A DNA stretch of 64,000 nt. It comes from Strigops habroptila. Its lineage: Eukaryota > Chordata > Aves > Psittaciformes > Psittacidae. The DNA lies in NCBI RefSeq assembly GCF_004027225.2, contig NC_044282.2:58050397-58114396 (forward strand), in the 5' to 3' direction. The translations under genes and the position numbers were made by a program. The notes beneath the pieces were generated by a model. The model did no database searches. It was not told the DNA's origin and saw only the letters and a program-made list of their open reading frames with translations. Shown here piece by piece: positions 9,773-23,100 of this stretch. The stretch's first letter is position 1, and the number at the start of each line of letters is the position of its first letter.

Positions 9773-12700
9773 GAATTGTTAGGGCTGGTCCCCATTGAGA
9801 AAAAGGGACTCTCTCACTGCCACGTTGTGCAGAAGTGGGATGAGGATTGGTCTTCGTCTAGGTGCTCATGGGATGGGGCTCAGAGGGGTCATCCCTTTGC
9901 AAGGAGGTCCATGAAAGGTGACCACTCAGCCTTTCCCAGGGGGGGAAGGCTCAGGAGATGTGCGGGAGGCAGGCTTGTTTTGCCTAAGCATAAGTCTTGG
10001 CTCCATCGTTTGCTCATCTGTGGCTTTGCCTTCACTTACTTGTTTCCTTAGATGAGTTCCTCTGCCTGCTTATTTGTGTTAGGAAAATTGTTGTTCCTGT
10101 ATTTCGGTCTGTGTCGCTTCCTCTGCGCCTGTTTTGTTATTGTGCAGAGGGATGTCTCCAATGAAGTGGAGGGAAGGAGGAGGACTCAGGGCTTATTTTT
10201 ATCCTATACATAGGAAGTTGGCCAGAACAGGGACTAATAGAGCAGAAAGCCCTCAGAGCATTTCCACCCTTCAGGCCTGGAGACGGCAATCCCCACAGAC
10301 CTTGCTCAAATGTTCCACTGCTGCCCAGGGACACTGCTGAGGAGAACTTTCTCTGCAGTTTTGCTTGTTTGTTTTTCAAAGGAAAAGTGTGCATTGCTTC
10401 CTGCCACAGGGATGGGGCTTACTGCCCTACCATTGCTGCGATCCAAGTTTCTTTTATTAATGAATTAAACCTCAGACCACCAGACTAACTGTAAAGAAAA
10501 AAGGGAATCTGTGTATATGTATTGGTAGTGTGACAGCACCTAGAGGCCTTGGTGGAGCTGGAGCTGGCAGTTTCATCACACAGTTCTGAAGAGAGATGGG
10601 AGCTGGTCTGAGGAGCCTCAAATGCAAACTGGACAGACGGGCTCAGGGTTGCAATACAGAGCAGAAATACAGAAAAATGTAATGTTTATCCAGCTACCAC
10701 GGAGATAGAGTATGGAATAAGAGAAAGTAATCGGATGAAGCCAGACCTTGCAGTTTTTCGGTTCAATGAACCAAAAAACTTCAATGGACCATGCTGTTGC
10801 TCTAGACATTTTGGGGAAACTGAGGCACGTGTTTTATGTGTAGTTGTTTACCTTGCATTCCCATTTCCTTTGTCCCATTAAATCTCCTTTCCAGAAGGAC
10901 TGCAGGCCATCTTTTTGCCTTTTTTTCCTTTGAGTGGTGATTTCCAAGGAGAGAGCAACAGACGAGGCAGCCAGGGCTCTCCCATGCAGCTCCCCCAGCA
11001 CAGGCCGGCATCACCACTGATCATCTCCCTCCTCTGCTGCTGGTCTTGTAGCACAGCTGGGCTTCAAAAGACAATGCTTCTCTCCCACGTGCTTCAAAGA
11101 GAAACCAGGAGTTGCAGAACAATTACTCCCACTCACAGGACGAGGGGAAATCCTCTTCTAACAGGAGATCATCTTATTAAAATGAGGATGTCTGGCGATT
11201 TATGACTTGCTGCTTTAAACCTTCCTTCCTCTACTGAAAAAATACAGCAGACAGCAAAGCTGGAGACAGATACAAGAGAGAGCTGACATTGGCAGCACTT
11301 GAAAAATGGTGGGAGAGATAGGAGAACCCTTTCTTTCTGTCCTCATTAGCATGACTTAATTAATAGTTATAATCTTATCAAATAGAGGTTGCCATGCAGG
11401 AGGGATGTGCAGGCTGGAAATCAAAGTTATAATAGATATTTTAAGACCAGAAAGCACTACCATGTAATTCTGTCTGACTTCCTATATAATTGATACCAAG
11501 GGTAGATCTTTTCAACTAAAAAAAAAAAAAAAAAGGTGGATTTAATAGGGAGGTATTATTAATGTGGTATTTTTTGGTAATAATTTTAACTAGAAAACCT
11601 GAGTGGTTTATTTTGGAAAATTCAACTTATCTGCACTTGATTGGTTTCCATTTTCATTTTCTACTCTAAGTGCCTTCTAAATTCCGAAGACTGCATGCTC
11701 TGCAGGGTGTAGACTTCCACCTTCGTTTTTTTTCTTTTTTCTGTTACTGACTCCAACTTTAAAAAGAATATTCTCAACTTGGAGAAAAGAAAATGTTGCG
11801 TTTTGACAGTGTGAAACTCTTGCAATCTACATTAAATACTGCACAAAATATCTCTGCCATAAACTTTGTTATATTCTTTGGCATTTTTATAGATTTCCCA
11901 GCTAATTTCATTTGTTTTATTCTTGGCCTGGGTCTTAGGAGTGGTGGCACCTCTTAATCTCAAGAATATCTTGGCATCTTGATATGTGTTGTGGCAGTAA
12001 AACAGATTCTCCTCCCAGGAACTGAGAGAAAACAGTTTTAGCAGAAGGTCCTCTCTCACACATGGAAGTTGAATGGCAGGCCAGCTTACATCAAAAGTGC
12101 TAGAAATAGGAAGAAAATGATTCATTTATACCAGGTTTTAAGTGTAGAAAAGAAATCCCATCTCAAGACCCACAGAGAAGCAGAAGGCAAAAGGACAGCC
12201 AAAAGAGACAGATCTTGGTGTAGGCAATGCAGTGCGGGGCAGGCCTGAGGGGAGAGTCAGAAGCAGAGCAGATCATCCAAATTGCTACCATACCTGCTTC
12301 TCTACATGAGGAAACTCATCCAAACATGAGCTAGTCCATGTCCAGATTGGATTACTCCATACACGTTCATATTCTAGATATTTCTAAGAAAACATCACAG
12401 CTCATGGAGCTGAAGCTCACCCAGAACAGCTTTTGAATTTAGTGAAGGTCATAGCTTTAATCCAGACTGAGTCCATCAATCTCAAAGAATTTTACACCAA
12501 CATCACCAAGATCTGAATTTCCACCAGGTTTTTTAGCACAGGCCATTAACAGGACAGATTTCTTGATGCTAAAGGGAGAGAGATTGACTGTGAATTATAA
12601 AGCCACATCCTTACTGGCGGCTATAAATTTGAATAAACCTCCCCCAGTGCTGTGGATTCTCACGTGCTGTCTCCTCAGGCTTTTTCCCTCTCACTTGTGA

Positions 12701-14061
12701 AATATATTACAGTAGCCAAATTACCAGGGAATGAATGACCTCTATAAATTCACTCATTCTGCTCTGAGAGAAGATATCATGCTGTGAAGAACAGAGTGAG
12801 AACGTATTTTTCTCCCCAAACTTACGATTATTCCCATTGTGTGCCAATTTTATTGGCAGTTGATTTTTTCTTCCTCTGGTTGGGCCCAGTTCGAATTTTT
12901 CCGTTCTGCTTCCACTGTAAATGCTTTTTCCAATTACTGTTTTTTAGCTCATATCAGTGAAATCTGTATGAGGAAAGAGAAAAAGACAGGGCAGGTCCTC
13001 AGCTGGTATGTATCTGCTTGCTCAACACATTTCAAGAAGGCTCTTTGCTGCTTTGCCCAGCCCAGGATTCATGCAGCAGTGCTGTGAACACTGAATGTAA
13101 TTCTACCATATTTTTTGCAGGCAGATTTGCTAAGCTGGTTATGCATGGGAGAAATTATCCTCCAAGTTATTAAAGGAATGGCTGAATTTCATTGTTTTTT
13201 CTTTTTTGCAGAATGTACTTCTGCAGAATGTACCCCTCCAATTTGACAAAATGTAATATTTATTTCTGAGGAACAGAGATAAATTTTATAGATACAAAAT
13301 CAGTCCATCTTCATTTAAAATTGAGCAGAAGTGCAGGGCCTGCCTTTCATTTTCCTAGTAAATTGACTCAGTGGTCTAAGCAAAGAGCCTAGGGGCAGTG
13401 GCATATGAGAGGCTCCCAACAGCAGCAAAAGAAGTTTAAACCTTACTGGGCAAAATGTCCTAAGCTTCCTGGGGAAAGCCTCAAAATGGCAGTTGAGGCA
13501 ACAAAACACTGAGAAAATCCCTACCTCAAATCCATACACATTGTGGTTTTACAAGACCTTGTCAATATTAATGTAGCTTCTCTTCTAACTGAGGACATAC
13601 AGAAAGGTCTAAAGCTTCCTTTCAGCATTTATCCAGATAGCTCCAACCTTTCTGAGGCAACAGATGCACAAACCTGGTGCTGGCTGAGAACAGGGGAGGT
13701 GCAATTTCCAAGAAAGAGACAATTAAAAAAAACCCCAAACAAACCGATAACCAAAATTAATTAAGTAACTTTATAATCTGCTGCTAAGCAGCCTAAAATC
13801 ACATGAGCAGCATCTGGAAGAAGTCAGCATTACTCTGTTTCTATGCCAGGTGAATTTCTGCCATGTCTGTAACTGTCTTTTACCTCACCCAGTTGTAAGC
13901 AAGTAAAATGTGGGCATCAGGTCTGAACTATTCATGGAGTCTTCCCCTGCAGCAGCTGGAGTAAGACTAACACTTGTTGGTGGGGGACCATCTCACACCA
14001 TGACACCCCAAGTGGTCCAAATGCCAAAATGACGCAACGGAGAACCACAACCATAGGATCT
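9773..14061. other. Non-coding stretch
   Basis: No exon or known repeat recognised. It contains an A-run at about 11518-11534. A 137-codon frame (9638-10051) overlaps the CR1 fragment and is not gene-like. Confidence 0.55.
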
Positions 14062-14198
14062 GGAAACATCTGAGGCCAGGCTGGATGAGGCTCTGAACAA
14101 CCTGATCTAGTCGAAGACGACCCTGCTCATTGCGGGAATGGTTGGAGTAGGCGACCCTTAAAGGTCCCTTACAACCCAAAATATTCTATGATTCAATG
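14062..14198 (+). mobile_element. CR1 LINE 3' end fragment
   Basis: Plus-strand CR1 3' end: 'aggctggatgaggctctga', 'caacctgatctagt', then 'aaaggtcccttacaaccc' and ATTCTATGATTC at the end. The middle is diverged, so this is an older copy. Confidence 0.85.
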
Positions 14199-17100
14199 AC
14201 ATTGGACATCTGAGAGTAACATGTGGCTTCAGAAGGAGCTCACTAACAGGTTTGATCCCACTATCGTATGCTGGAGGAAAACATGTGTTGTTTGCTTTTT
14301 CCTCAGCCACTGATCTGGATTATGCAGCAGCTCCCATGACAGCTTGAGAGCTGTGCATGGGGCTTGAGAAACAGCCTGACCATTGCAGCTCAGACCAGCT
14401 GAAGACACGTCTTCATCTATGCACGTGTGAGAGGAAAGCACATGTAAAGGCTCCTTCCTAAAAACTCTGAGCAGAATTTCTCCATGGCTCAGCAACACCA
14501 ACAGTCAGCAGTGCTGCGGTAGTGGAAAATTTGTTCCCTTCTGCATTATCATGAATATCAGAGATGGAGAGAGAGAACCTACAAGTCAATGGCACAACAA
14601 CATCACACGGTTATTTCTGCTAAGATGAAGAACCAATGTGGAAGGTCTGATCCGGGAAAGTAAAAACCTCCCAGCAGGTACTGGAGCTGCAGTGAAGCTG
14701 CATCTCATTTCAGTTTGTGTTGAAGCTGTCACTCAGTAGGGCCATGATGGTAGCTGCAAGAGCGTTGCCCTTAGTTCTTCGAGGCAGAAACCTGCTGACA
14801 GATCTTCAGACTGGAGACCTGTGCAGGACACTCAGTCTTGCAACTACAGTTGCCCATGATTATTTTACTTGCTGATAGACTTGTAGTTATTCTCTCACAA
14901 TTTCCATTTCCCATTTGGTATTCTTGGTACTATCAATATTAGTTTTCTCTCTCATCAGATGTAAGGCAAGCTACTCTTGACAACAGCTACATCAGCCTCC
15001 AACTTGATTCCTTCTCCCTCTGCCTCACTGACCTTGTCTACATCTGAATCATGGTCCAAAAGCAAAAGATGATTTCAAAAATGCTGTTTGAAAAGGCCAA
15101 AGGCAAAAGTGGGAATACAGACACTCGTGTCCTGACTGTTGGTGTGAAAAAGTAAAGAAAAGGTCCCTGATGAGGGAGTTCCATAAGAGTTGTTTCACCT
15201 TGGCTTGTCATTGTTAAAAAGAGAATAGTGTTTTTGCTGTATCTTCTCTTTTATGACATCTGAAGGCTGGAAGAAAACAGGATACAACTGTAATAGAAAG
15301 CTAAAGCAATTGCTTTAAAGCTGAATCCTTTCAAAATGTCCTTAAAATCTCAGTGACTACAAAGTTTGCAGGAAAGGGTAATATCTTCTATGAGCTGATT
15401 TCAGCTGATAAAGTTGTGGGGAGGGAGAAAAAAAGCTTTGGGACACATGAGCACTTTTTCAAATCTCTGTAGACTTTGAAATGTCATTGTTTCCTGATTT
15501 ACTTCATGAAACATAAAATTTACTAAACATGGTACATTAACGACAAGGTGTGCAAACGTGCCTTTTCAACTTAGAAACAGAGTTGCTTCTGTTCCAGACA
15601 GAGCTACCTCTTTGGGCCTAAGATGACAAATAATTCAAGTTTAAACATACGTAGCTGTTTGTAGGCCCCAAGACGCTTTATGGCAAATTCGTTCCAGCTA
15701 CTTTTCTCAATGTCCCCATACAAATAAGGCCTGAGTATCAAGGCCAGGAACAAGAGAGGAGACAGTTGCGTACAGTCTGAGGATATGAAGCCACAGTCAT
15801 TTTTAGATATACATAGACACATGTACGTATGTATGGATATATATAAATTAGGAACCCTGAAACTTAAATCCATGTACAGGAAAGTCTGCAAACAGGCAGA
15901 AAGCTGAAGGCATTTTGGAAGAAAAAGGTATTGCTGCCTGCCAGTGTTAATGCAAACTGCATATAGGTTTAGTATCTTATGCTTTGGGGGTTTGAGATTT
16001 TCAGCTGGGTAGTTTTCATCTAAATAGAAGTCAGGTGTTTTTCAAAAGGCTTTTTATTTTAATGCATCAAAGTATTTTTCCAACAGAAAAGGACTGGCTT
16101 TTGAAGCAGAATGGAAATTTTTAATTCAATCTGAAATTTTGTTTGTTTTAGGAGAAAAAAAAAAAAAGTAAAAACCAACCATGGAAACATTCTCACTAAA
16201 AATGCTGGCTTTAGGTCAAAAACCCTTATGAGATTTTTTCAAATGAAATATTTCTCTTTAAAACTTTAGTTTTTAAAAACACCTGCTTATTTTTCTTAGG
16301 ATTTTTGAGAAAGAAAAGACTAAAAGGCAATAAGTAGAATCAACTTAAAAAACCTTAGTGGGGAAAATTAAGTTAAAATGATGATATATTCAATTAAAAA
16401 CAATTTCTTTATTTTGATCAAACAGTAGAACATCTGGCCACATCTGACGGGGCTGGCAATACTGTGTAGGTGGCTCCAGGGGCTGCACTGCACTGGGAAA
16501 AAGTTGCACTGTCAATAAAAACTGGCCACGGACTGTTCGCTTCCTCTCTTCCCATATGTTGGGCTCATTAATGGAACATCAAACCCACAAACGTGGACAT
16601 AAAGTCAGCCTATACATGTCCAGCTTCTGATATGAGCATCCGACCCCTGCTTGGGGCCTGTGTTTGAAAAGCAGGGCCATGTCCTGAGGCCTGTAAATCT
16701 ATTCTTTTTTGATGGAAAACAAATCTCAGAGGGTTTCTTTCTCCATTTTTCCTTTTTTTTTTTTTTTTTCCACAAAAGAGTCTTGTATTCTGCACTGTGA
16801 GTCTGATTTACAACTAGGAGGGGGAAGCTGCAAATCCAGCTCAAGGCTTGAAAGATTTCCACTGTCATTGCTAGAGCTCTGTGGAGTCAGAGCCCCTCAG
16901 TGCCAAGAACAAACACATCATCGCCACCACATAATGCAAACATGATGCTCTTGTAATCTGCTGTGGGACACTGGGAATCTACCTCCCAGGAGAAGAGGCA
17001 GGCAGGGAAAGACCTGGAAATCTTTTTTGGTGACCAAAACCATGCTTTATTGCAAAGTGCATAAAGGACCGTCTCGCCTTTCCAGGCTGACTTCCCACCT

Positions 17101-20100
17101 GCAATGCGTTGCTGATTTAATAAGGGCTGAAAGGGATTATCAAGTTGTGAAGTTGTTTGCATCCTACCGGGCTGTAATGAATGAAGGTTTTTGTTCGGCT
17201 CAGCCTAACTGAATTCTTCTTGGAGTGATCATAGCTGAGGAAAGGCTGTAAGTGACTGGTGGTTTTGGTACATGGTTAATACTTGAACATTACGTGATGA
17301 AATGGTGGGCACATAAACTCTGTTAGTATTGTAGTGGGCTTCTTTCCCTTACTCCTGCCCCAACACTTGCTTCAGGGTAAGTCCTAGCAATGTTTTTTTC
17401 AGTCTGCTTTGGTAGCTCAGCATTCAGTGAAAAACTCAGTATCTTCAACTCCTGTAATTAACGAGCAACAGGAAAGTTCCCTCACAGGTCTCTACTTTCA
17501 CTTTCCTCCTGTAACTCTGCCCCAGGTTGCCTCACCCTTGGGGAGTTTGTATCAGTTGCAGTTCTGCTTCAAAACTAATGACAAGAAAGATGCTCATTCC
17601 CTGCCAATTCCCTGCAAGCCAGTTTGCATCCCCTGCTGAGAAGGACAAAGTGTGCCCCAGGCATGCTGGGGTAAAAGCCTCTTAATCCATCTCATTTTCA
17701 ACCCCATAAAAAACCAGAGCAACTCCACCCAATTAACAGACACAAAAACCACCTGTCCCTTTAGAGGCAGAGCTGTCTGAGTGACAAGAAGTTAAAACTT
17801 TCTTCTTCCTTGACATGATGTTTTTATAAATCTGGCACCTGCATGAAGAGCAGGAGTTGGTCCTCTCCTAGATGGTCTTCTTTCTTTCTTGGAAGGTCAA
17901 ATGTGCCCTGTTACAGTCTTCTCGTCCCATTGTGTCTGGTTTTTGCTCCCTCTCTTTATCACAGTAGGCTATAGTTGTTCCCAGTCCCTCTCATGCTTCC
18001 TGCCCACCAGTGGACTTTGTCTTGAGATGCTGACCCAGCAGGTGAGATTTTCTATTGGCCATTTTCTGTGTCGGTGCTCATGCTAACACAGTGGTACAAA
18101 CATGAGCTTTACCAGATCAGAAGATGGAGAGCCCCAGATCTCCTCTTCACTTGGGAGACGCTAGCAAGTGCAAGCTGTCTCAATGTTTCTGCTCTTATTT
18201 GAAATTTCCTCCAGAATATGTCATCTACCATTCAAGAGTCTGGAGCAGCTAAAAAAAAAAAGTCTGATATCTTCCTAGACTTTCCCCTTGATACAAGGAA
18301 ATAAGCAACCTCACCATCTGCTCTCTCGTATCTCTGGTTCTTATCTATATACTTCCATATCTTTTCTTGCCACAGCTTTACACATTGTCCTTCCATCAGC
18401 TGTCCTAGTCAGACAGTTTTTCATTTCATTCTCCCACTCCTGCCTCCGAGTGCTTCTTCCTTGCTGCAGATAATGTTTGGGAAGGGATCTCAGCATACTT
18501 AAACAAGTAGGGGATATACTCTATCTAACTTCAATCTCCCAAGTCAGCCAACAGGTCTTTCCATACTGTTTCTACAGTTAATGAAGAGAGAAAACTCCTG
18601 CAACAGCTGAGGGACCATCCCTAGGCCAAAATCCTTCTCTGAAACCTTTCAGAAGCACCTGACTCTGTTTCTTGGGAACCTAGGAAGGTTTGTTGAGTTG
18701 TAGTTTAGTTGCTTCACTTGGAGGAAGGTGAAGAAGAAGAAAGCATATACAGTTTCCACTGCAATTCTGGGCTCCTATTTGTTGGAAATAAAGAGGTGGG
18801 GTGGGATGGGGTGATTTTTCCTGCAGGTGTGTGGTCCACAATGGAGTCCAGGCTCCAGCAGCTGCAAACACCTGAGATAATCAGGTGGAAAAAGTCACTG
18901 CTGGGGGTGTTACTTGGCTGCTGTCCTGATGGTAACTGTTTGCATTCAGGGAGCAGTTGCACTGCAAAGTCAGAGGTAACATCAAATAACATGAACTGAG
19001 CTTTCCTTGACATTTATGTATGTGGAGAGGTCCTTTTTTAGAGTGAAATAGTTTCTGAGCAGCCAGTTTTCCCCTCCCTCAGACTTTGTTTCCTGACTCA
19101 TGTTTACCAGCTGGAGAAAACATGACAAAATAGTGAAAAGAAAGAGATCTGCTTTGAGCATTAAACTTCATTGCTGAAAGACTAGAAACTACTGTTTGGC
19201 TTGCCAAGGCTTTAATTGTCAACTGATGTAAGAAAGGCTCCTATTTAATCCCTGTTTGCATTCACCAGGGGGTTCATAAAACAATTATAAGAATCTAGTG
19301 GTAATCTTCTTTCAGCCTTTGTACTCAGTCCAAAATATCAATCTAGTAGATGATTGCTTGTATGGGAGGTCACATAACCACTGGCTGGCTCTCTGACTCT
19401 TCAACTTTAGTATTAGTAATTGTTTTATTAGTTACTGCTACTATAGAGCATATGAGTCATTCACCCAGTCCATGGTCCTTAATAGCTTGATTGTATTATC
19501 CTGATCAAAGTTGGTCCTTTCTGTTTCCTCTTCATGTGATCTTCAAAGTCATCTTTGGATGCACTGAAAAATAAGAATCTCAAAGGCAATTTTAGGCTAA
19601 AACAAAAACCAGGAGCTCCGTTTTTTTGATATCTTCAAAATATTAAAATCTTACAGTGCTAGACTGTCATCTTGTGAAGAGTCTAAGACAAGCATGAGAC
19701 AGCCACAGATCCTGGCTGGAAGCAAATCAATGGATTCTCCCCACTAGACTGAGAGGCTCAAAGCTACTGAATGACAGATTCTGGTACTTCAGGTTATTCA
19801 AATCATTGCACATACTAAATATTAGATTATATATTTTATTGCTAACTGGTTGCCCAAAATCCTGTCTTGTGTGTGAATGAAAAATAAAACTTTAAGATTA
19901 TTTTATATTCTTTTTTTTCAGCTTTAATACTGCTTGAATGCAAGTTGTGTTTCTTGCAATGTCTCTGTCATTTTAAAGACAAACTAGCCCATTGTAGACC
20001 AGATCTTTACACAAAACATTAGTTCAGGCTTGGATCTGAAAAGTTCCAGCTCTTGCAGTATAATGTAATATTTCATCCTTTGATTTTGATACCTATGTGA

Positions 20101-23100
20101 GCAGGAGGAAAAGGAACATTTTACCAATGCTGAATTTGCTAAAGAACTAAGGCATGTGATGAGATCTTGTGGAAGACCAGGATGATCTAGAGATCCTGAG
20201 GTCTCAACTGAAATATTTGCTCAGGTATTTTATTAATGTGGTGGTCTGCCTGGCTGCCTGAGTTGATGTTGGTGTGAAATTCATGTCATAGAGACAAAGC
20301 AGTCAGATTTAATTCCCTTCCTCATAAATTTGTACACATGGCTTGTAGGCAGCATGATATCAAAATGAGGTGACATTGACTTTCTACCTCACTGCTCTTC
20401 AAATCCAGTGTAATGACAAGTCAAGAACAGAGGGAATCCAATAAAAGATGCTAAATAACAGGAGAAGTCAGACAGCATTTCTTTTTTGCCCTATGGATTG
20501 TCGATATAACTCTGGATAGAAATATTAATCTCTTGTGGGATTTGCAATTATGTCATAACGAATAAAATACTTTTAATTAAAAATATTGGCCAGATTCAAA
20601 TATTTCTAGAGGACAAAATCTGTAATTTAGGGCTTTTTTTGTCTGAAGATGGAATTATCTTGGAAAGAAAAAAATATTTTCATATCAAGGAACCGGCAGA
20701 AGATTCCATCACTCATTGCTTCCAAGATCAGAGCAATTTCCTCTGCTGTGGGAGAGGAGTAATTTATGCTTACTTTGTATGTAGTGGTGAGAGAATAGAG
20801 CTTAATATAGTGGTAATAAGATAAGCTGCTAAAAGCTTTTACATAGAAACCAGCAACTTGGAATGGGTTCTTCACCACTGCTACTGAAAATGGGCCCATA
20901 TTTGAGGGGTATCTTTCCTATGGGTCTGTTTATCTTATAATTTTTGCCTTCTATTTTTGGCTTTTTTTCCTTATGTTAAATAGTGGCCAATTTGTAAAGT
21001 GTCCCTGCACCAAAAAAAACCCCAAACCAAAACCCCATAAATTCTCCTTTGTCATATTTGCATATAAGGCACAATTTAGCACATGGAAAGAGATGGTAGA
21101 GGGATGTAGTATGACATTTTCAAAGAAAGTCATGCAGAAGTTTTACATAAGAGCACAGGAAGTGGCAACTTTCTTCTATACCACAGATTTCCCCCTTAGG
21201 TGCCTAAACTCCAGCTGAGTTCAGCAAAAGTTTAGCCATTTAGCCAATCCCTCTGTGGACTGGACACCAAGTTATCACCTTAAAGCTTAGATGAATTAGA
21301 TATTTCAGTGTTCCTAAGAGGGGTTCCAAATTGTTTTTGGTTTTTTTTTTTGCTGATCTCACCAGAGGTCCAAGAATGACTGAGCGTAGAGACAAAAGTC
21401 ATTGGCAGTTGGAACTTGGAACTGGGATTTCACAAGGTTGGAATAAAGGCTCTGTACAGCATCATCTTTTGGTTATGATTTGGCAGATTTAAGGACTGTG
21501 AGAAGAGGTGTTCTCAATAACAGTGAGCAGAACTGCTAGCATAGCCTTTAAACATTGCAGCTCAAGATCAATTTGGCTTAGGCCTTTGCCAAAGCTACTT
21601 CTTAACAACTGACTTGAAAACTGCAAGGATGAACTGTCTTTCTTCCTCCCTGTGGGGCAACCACATTTTAATATTGTGGTTCCTGCATGACCGGCAAATA
21701 ATTTCATATGCTAGAAATGAAGAAAAGGGAAGGTTAGGGGGAAAAAAAAAGATGCAATCTTTTCTTTTCCTCCGAAGTTAATGAATTTTTTATAAAAGTG
21801 TAAGCATGTCACTATTCCAAGCCACATCAAATCACTCTTAAAATCTGTATTTTAAAAACAGGAATGTGTATAATATGAATGGCTTAAGGAATAAAATGCA
21901 AAAAGATGTTGATGATGCTGGATTACCAGCCAGCTGGAGAATTAAAAAAGAGAGGGAGAGAGAGTGATGAAGAGAAGAACAAAAACGCCCGTGTTTCACT
22001 GGCCAAGTCAACAACCGTGTTTTTTCAGTTGCCCCTCATTATGGAAAAGTGTACTCAGGTTGTCCTGGAATCCGAGTTCACTGTTTTTAAGGAGTCACAT
22101 CAGGAAAAAAAACATGATGCATTGCAGAGCATATGATGGGGAACATCTGGACACCAAACTACTGGAGCTGCCATGTTTTGCAGAGGGATGGCTCTGAGGA
22201 TGAAATGGAGTGAACTGTAACAAATACGGGATTTTGCTGGCAGCTTTAGTTTATTTAAATACATCCCTGTCTTTTGAGCTGTTTCTTTGTTTTGGATAAT
22301 ATTTAAACATGTCAAAAATCCTCTCTCCTTCCTGCCCTTCATTACACATGACAGGGAGTGGATTGCTTTGGCCATCTGTAGAGTAGGAATGAGCAGAGCT
22401 ACATCTGGATGTGCTGGGGATCACATGAACGCTCACAGCAAGCCCCGAGCAGGTAACTTGAAACCTGCTTTTCCCTGAATGATCTGAGCTAGTGTCACAG
22501 TTTTTGCCAGGATTGTGTGAAGTTGAGTTGGAGCCTTATAGCTAAACACTTCTAGAGTGTGTTTGGGGGCCCTCCTTAAAGTTAGGCACCTCTTGCCAAT
22601 CCTGCAAGTGTCTGTGAATTGTGTTTGATTATAATATTTGGCATTTATTGTGTGACATCTTGAGCATATGAAGCTATTCCTGAGGCTTCACTGTAGCCCT
22701 ACCATGATTACAAAAACCTCAAGGAACAATACAAAAACACATGTGGCAGCATTTAGAAGAGGGAAGGGCTAATACCGGTGTGGTCAACCTAGAGGCCCAG
22801 ACACCCACACGGCTTGTGCCAAAGCTGCAACACGCTGGCTTAGGGTGCTGGTAAGCCCCAAAACCCTACCTGAGAAGAAGCAAGGCAAGGGGTGAGCTGC
22901 TGAAGCAGATGCCAATGACTCCCCCAAGGACCAAGCCAAGCCCTATCCCCAGGGGGTGGTGAGATAATGGCTAGGAAGCCACCACTATCCCCTGCCTGTG
23001 AACTGGTGCCAGAGGTCTCTCTCTCTTGGCGCTCTGATGCATGGGTATATGTCCCATGGCTGTCAGCTGTATGTTGCTCACAGGGATCAGGAAAGATGGT